Positions 58,746 to 64,000 of a stretch of 64,000 nucleotides of DNA are shown here, in pieces; position 1 is the first letter of the stretch; each line of letters begins with the position of its first letter. The position numbers were made by a program, and so were the translations under genes. Source of the DNA: Coix lacryma-jobi var. lacryma-jobi (Eukaryota > Streptophyta > Magnoliopsida > Poales > Poaceae); contig CM019831.1 in the NCBI GenBank assembly GCA_009763385.1, forward strand, positions 18,378,080-18,442,079, in the 5' to 3' direction. The notes beneath the pieces were generated by a model. The model was given only the letters and a program-made list of their open reading frames with translations. It had not been told where the DNA came from and searched no databases.

Positions 58746-60591
58746 CCGGCCAACGAGCTTCCGAGGACACCACCACCTCTCCAAGCTCCGTCGAGAGCTG
58801 GGATGCGTCATCTCCCTCCTATCTTCCCTCCTCTCCTCCTATCCCGAGCCCTATCTCGATTCTCCCCAAATCGGGTGCATCGTCACCGGCGGAGTACCGA
58901 GGCCCAATTCACGCTAAGCGAAGCGGTCCTAGCCGGATTGAGGAGCAGGTGAGCTTCACGGACCCTTTCTCCATCCCATGCTCCCCCTATTTCTTTCCCT
59001 CTCCCTCTGCACTGCCTTGCCCTATGCTAAGCCGGCCGCGAGCCGCCATGGCCGTTGCCACCGCTTGGCAAGACCCTGTCGTCGGCACTGTCATCACCGA
59101 GCGCCCTCGCTCGAGCACCGCACCGTGACACGCACACTGGAGCGCGCCAGAGCACCCCACACGAAGGCGAGATTACCACCGCGCCGCCGCAACCGTTCCG
59201 ACGAGCTCTGACCACTCCTCTGCTCTGCCACCAACCGCCGTCACTCTCCGTACCCTCTCCCCTCTCTGAGTATGGACCGGAGCCGGGACGCCGTTCACGT
59301 CCGTTTGGGAAAGGAGCAAGGAAGGGGCCCACGTGTCAGTGACACGCGACGCCGACGCACGGACCCCACCTGTCATTCACGCACACACATGCATATATTC
59401 CTTTCCTCCTCCATGGCTGCACCTGGTCCACATGAACCGAAGAAAGGGCGCCGATCCACAGCACACTACCGTGCACCAGGTCACGTGCACAGTGCACTAC
59501 ACGCACCAAAACTGCTAGGGCCACATGGGCAGTGTACACGAAGGGTTATAAAACCATTTTCCCTTTATAAAAAATTCCCAGAAGAATTTCTAAATAAACT
59601 AGAGATACCCGGACCTACCCACATCCTTGCCATGAATTTCCACCAGCGCAAAAATCTCCATAAAATTCCATTAACTCCCAAACCCTAGAATAAACTACTA
59701 AATCATATCTCCCTCATTTTAATTCCGTTTTCCGCAGAACCACCACCAAAATTCTTCTAAAATCTAGCCCTATTTATTTCACCCCATACCACCATTTAGT
59801 TCTATGCTTGCTTTTGTGTTTTTTTTGCGCTTAGCAGTAGTCTCATTTTTTGTTAGTAACGACCGTCAGAGGAAGGAGACTACCAGGAAGGCGAGGATCC
59901 GGACTATGTCGGGCAGGAGGGAGACCTCAACGAAGGCAAGTCCTAACTCCCCTATCTTTCCATTTTGCTTAACTTGATAAACCAAATTAATGAATATGTG
60001 GGAAACTGAGCTTAGTGAATTTGATTACGCTTATAAAGCTGAAGTGTGTAATCTGTGATGGTTAATTAAAAACTATCGATTGAAGCAAGTGGGAGTAATT
60101 TATGTGGGATAAAATATTTAGCAGGAGACACTTGTTTTAGTTGTAATAAACTAATACATAGGTTTATCTCTCTAGCCTGATAATTCGTACAACCACATGT
60201 CTATAGGGTAGACTTGGTCCCACACTCCGTTAGGTTGAAATATGATTATCACTAGGAGGCCGGCGTGGCAACGGGCTAACAGGAGTAGACGCGGTTGCTA
60301 TGTGATCTTCCGTGGTCTGGTCGGCATGGTTGCTATATGGACTTCCATGTAAAAATTCTCGTTGGGCCATGTGTGAGCCCCATGTGTGATATCCAACCAC
60401 CTGGTATTTAGGATGCTATGTGATCATCCTGTTGATGTGTGGGTCCGACCCCTGTGTAAGCCGTAGTGGTAATATATGGACACCTAAGGTCATTCCATCC
60501 GGATACGGGATCATTTAGCACGGCCCTATCACTGATCACGATCGGGCTGTGTCTATCTTGTGGGGAAAAGTGTACCCCTCTGCAGAGTTTA

Positions 60592-63500
60592 TGTCACACC
60601 CGGTTTTAACAACAAAACCAGGTATACACCATATGTGAGCCCAGGAAGTCAAATCTCACATATAGCTACAAATAAAGGGTAATATCGAAAGACAATGCTC
60701 AAATACATAACGTATATAAAACAAATAACATAACCTTAAAGAGCAGACAGCGCGGAAAGACACTCCGATCTTCAGATGGAGACACCACTTCACAGGGAAC
60801 AACTGACTGGTTGATCACAAGCCTAAGCTTCTCCAAAGCTTAACTCTCTGAGGTGTGGGAAAAGCAAGAGTGAGTCCATGTCGAACTCCACAAGTATAGC
60901 AACAAGTGATATAGATCCCAAGTTTCATGATCAATGTAACATAAATAATGAATAGCATAAAACGGTAAACAATGAACATGTTAACCAACAAAAGTCATAA
61001 TCTTTACGTCTTCAAGGCCACTCGTGTCCTTGAGCAAGGCTGATATATCAGTTTAATAAACTTTGCGCAAAGGTGTACACTTTCACTGCGAGACGTGAAT
61101 TGCCTTTTCGCCCGAGGGAGCCAGCCTCTTAACCCACTTCCAAGGAAGGTCGGCAGGGTCACGATGAAGCCTTTCAAAGGTTCGTCTAACAAGTTAGGGC
61201 CGCTAGGTTTCCCCATCAATAAGCATGAATCTCCCCTCCAAGCGGGGACTAACAAAAAAACAAAATGCACCAACCTGGTCGGCCAAGACCATACAGATCG
61301 GAGCCCCTCTTGCGCCTTCGGTAACCTCTAACAAGCTAGAAAAGGTCCTCATACTGAGCTAAAGCCAGAGCCATATAACCCCCAACAGTTGCACTGTAAA
61401 TCCCGAAGGTGCTCGTACAGATAATTTCTTAAGTTGCTAATAAGTCATTTTTATCATTTGATGCATACATTATTTAATTAACATGATCATGATTGCGAAA
61501 AGAACACTCGATTGCTTTACTTGCCTTAAACTCAAGATCCCTCTTCTGTTGACTTGTATACTTCCAAAGGTTGACTCTTGATCTCAATCTCTAGATCACG
61601 AACCTCTTCTTGATCCAACACGTATAACTCACCGACTGGACATACGATCACAGAACACCACACATGCATCCAAAAGCAATCATGCAAAAGCAAACATAGC
61701 CTATTATTAGAACAGTACATCAAACATAAGAAAACAAGGTAAAGAGTTTTGAAAACTGATCTACGGTTCGCTACGATCACGCAGACGCGAAAATCACAAT
61801 AATCGGCGGTTTTAACGAGAAAGATATGAACTTAAACAAGATTAAAGACACTAATTACTAGATTAGATTTAACTCAAATTTTAATTATGAAAAACAGTAT
61901 TGAAAGTTATATAGTTTGAAAGAACTTTTCGAAACGAACCAAACGCAAGTTAAATGGATCAAAACGGAGTTGAAATAAGAAAGTTATGGATTAACAAAAT
62001 TTCATTAATAAAATAATAGATTAGATCTAACCGTGACTTTGAAAAGCTGAAAACATGATTAATATTAGTTTAGATAGATAGATTACATAAGTGTGAATCT
62101 AACGCAACTTGAACTACTCAAAACGGACCTAAAACGAAGAAATAACGGACGATTAAATTAAGTAGCCAACTTATAAAAAACGTAATCTTTCACCTTGGAT
62201 TTTGAACGCAAATCGTGACTTCCATCTTCGTGCCATGGTCGGGAACTTGCTGCTGTACCGTACGCAACAAAGGGAGGGGCTTCGACCGGGCCATGGCTGG
62301 CAGCAGCACGCTGCCGCTCGCAGGGGCAGTGGTGGTCTGCACGGGCAAGGCCCAAACGGCCACGGTGGTGTGCTCAGCCCTGCTCCTTCGACCAGGAAGA
62401 GGTGTGAGGTACTTGGGGCGCTGGCCAGGAGCGGCACCAGGCCAAGGCCTGCTGGCGGCGCACACAGCCAGGGGCCACGGGGCCAGTGCTGAAGGAGGCC
62501 GATGGTGGTGACGAGAGACAGAAATTAGTCGGAGCATTAGTCGAAAACATAACAAAAGATTAGAGGTCAAACGGTGATGGATTCACGATAAAGAAGAGTC
62601 GGTGGTGTAGGGATTAATGAGAGGAACCTCTTGGGGTTGGTGCGGATATATAGAGAGGAAACTCTCCACTCCCACATCAATTAGCAATATGGTCCTAATT
62701 GATGTTGCAACCCCACATTTACTAATGGGCCTAAATAAAATTAAAAGTCCATTAGTAAATAAAGATATTTGGAACTTATTAGCATTATTGCACATGGGCT
62801 TTGCGGGAGGAATAAAAGACAGATTTTATATTTTCGAAATTATTTAATTTCTGGATTAAAATAATTCTAGAAAAGTCTAGAATTGGTATTTAAGCCAGGG
62901 AAAAAATACTCTGATGGTTCCGAAAATTCAGGAAAAATTCTCAGAGACATCTCGAGACATGAGGAACCCAAATAAAATATTTGGAGCTCATGAAAAGATA
63001 TTTTGGGACATCTAAAAAAAAAATTATTATGTTTCCAGAAAAATAGGAAAAAGTGTCGGAAAAAGCTGGAAAACTTCTCGAGAAGATTTTGGAGATATGA
63101 TGATGAATGATGAGCACCAAGGAATAATTTAGAGCAGGCGAAAAAGATTTTTGGGAGACTCCAACAGAAGAGTTAAGCTAGGAAACAAAGAATTTGATTA
63201 TAGGAGAAAATATGGACAAGGCGGAGAAAGATAAACGACTTAGTAAACGAGTTTTTGGAAAACTTTACTCACTCGTAATACAAGACGAAACAACAAGTTT
63301 TTGAAACTTTAAACTTTTCCAAACTTTTTGAAAACAAACAAGAAGTCTTTATTTTCAGAACCCTTTTCATGAAATTTATTTTAAAATTATTTTAAAACCA
63401 TTTTGAGCTCAAATTGAATTTTAACCCAAAACCACACATCACAAGACTTCAAATGCTCCAACATGAATGCACAACACATGTTTCTAAACCCTAGGTTAAA

Positions 63501-63606
63501 TTTTATTTAGAGAAAATTTTTATTTCCCTACATTTTATGAGCACAAAAATTCATAAATAAATCATATTAATTCTAATTTAAGAAATGCAAATTTCAGAGT
63601 GTGACA
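60592..63606 (-). mobile_element. Solo LTR related to the 6.5-16.5 kb element
   Basis: Begins TGTCACACCCGGTTTTAA and ends GAGTGTGACA. A perfect 5-bp target duplication GTTTA flanks it (60587-60591 and 63607-63611). Blocks shared with 6462-9735 include the first 150 bp, CCTTTCAAAGGTTCGTCTAA, the GATCTACG block near 61760 and the last 150 bp. The GC-rich middle (62.2-62.5 kb) is different and the 43-bp repeats are absent. A single LTR with an intact target duplication is the normal product of LTR-LTR recombination. Confidence 0.92.
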
Positions 63607-64000
63607 GTTTACTAATCCTATTCGAATAGCCACATCCTTGGTTATGGGCAACCGCTAGTTGAGATTAACTATGACTAATTACTTTTATAACCTATTTGTG
63701 TTTGTGATTATTTAGTGGAAAATGAAACTCGGGGACTGGCGAGAAAGGGCAATGCTCTCCCAGGACCAAACTTTACCTAACCACCATCCGTACCACCTTT
63801 CTTGTTGGGACTTGCTGAGTACTTTTGTACTCACCCGTCGTTGACTCACAGATATTGACCCCGAGGAGGACTATGACATCGACGAGGAGGCTAACCATGA
63901 AGACTAGGAGCCACGCGAGGTCTAGGAGCCATGTTTGATCTACGCCGCGTAATAAGGAGTTATGTATGCTAGGGTTTCGACCGCGCTCAAGCATGCCTGT

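Larger units (their letters stand above)
57844..64000 (+). mobile_element. Large LTR of a Gypsy-type element, split by a solo LTR, running out of the window
   Basis: Opens TGTAACACCCCGAG, the start seen in grass Tekay/Del-type LTRs. It has a TATA box at 58735 and a GC-rich part to about 59.4 kb. After the nested solo LTR it continues CTAATCCTATTCGAATAGCC and GACTTGCTGAGTACTTTTGTACTC, stock text of such LTRs in sense orientation. The end (expected GGGTGTTACA) is outside. Without the solo LTR at least 3.1 kb is present. Confidence 0.68.

Noticed and set aside
58085..59342. Long frames on both strands in the LTR after 57844.
   Set aside because: They flank an LTR TATA box and GC-rich leader; no domain, and overlapping frames on both strands.
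62170..62570. Four overlapping frames in the solo LTR.
   Set aside because: GC-rich middle of an LTR with equal openness on both strands and no motif.

Overview
The window reads as nuclear DNA of a grass, probably a panicoid such as sorghum, sugarcane, Miscanthus or maize. The grounds are nested LTR retrotransposons of plant Gypsy and Copia type, many CACTA (En/Spm) transposons with grass-style subterminal repeats, a Stowaway MITE, TATA-box promoters with GT-AG introns, and a GC-rich GH18 gene of the xylanase-inhibitor (XIP) type, a family known from cereals. The species call is inference. No prokaryotic genes, tRNA, rRNA or CRISPR array were seen.

Layout. 1-3175: one end of a CACTA transposon on the minus strand, with a broken TNP2 transposase and an apparently intact two-exon GRF zinc-finger gene. 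3176-6456: old intergenic DNA with a GH18 relic near 5.7 kb. 6462-16454: a structurally complete, apparently non-autonomous Gypsy-type element on the minus strand, with 3.3 kb LTRs, target duplication ATACA, primer site and polypurine tract, but only gag/protease/zinc-knuckle remnants inside. 17461-20676: probable decayed CACTA element. 21733-26925: degenerate Copia element on the plus strand (0.4 kb LTRs, target duplication GCGAC). 27679-28725: XIP-like GH18 gene with promoter and poly(A) signal but a one-base frameshift.

30194-43905 is the most informative part. It is an old segmental duplication: copy A 30194-38712, copy B 40224-43905. Copy A alone gained a Stowaway MITE and a small CACTA element, and copy B shows both empty sites. 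Copy B holds a small multi-exon gene of unknown function; copy A kept its TATA box and leader but lost the coding exons at a 5-bp microhomology. Both copies share the right end of an older CACTA element. In copy A that block is about 4 kb with two convergent TNP2 relics, and a further CACTA element (38713-39803) abuts it.

About 45.5-49.6 kb is a truncated Copia element on the minus strand. About 50.44-57.84 kb is a Sirevirus-like Copia element on the plus strand with a long open reverse-transcriptase frame but stops elsewhere. From 57844 to the window end runs a large Gypsy-type LTR on the plus strand, split by a solo LTR (60592-63606, target duplication GTTTA) related to the LTRs of the 6.5-16.5 kb element.

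Only three host or host-like loci are supported: the GH18 relic, the frameshifted XIP-like gene, and the small gene at 41.3-41.9 kb. Everything else is transposable-element sequence or unassigned DNA.
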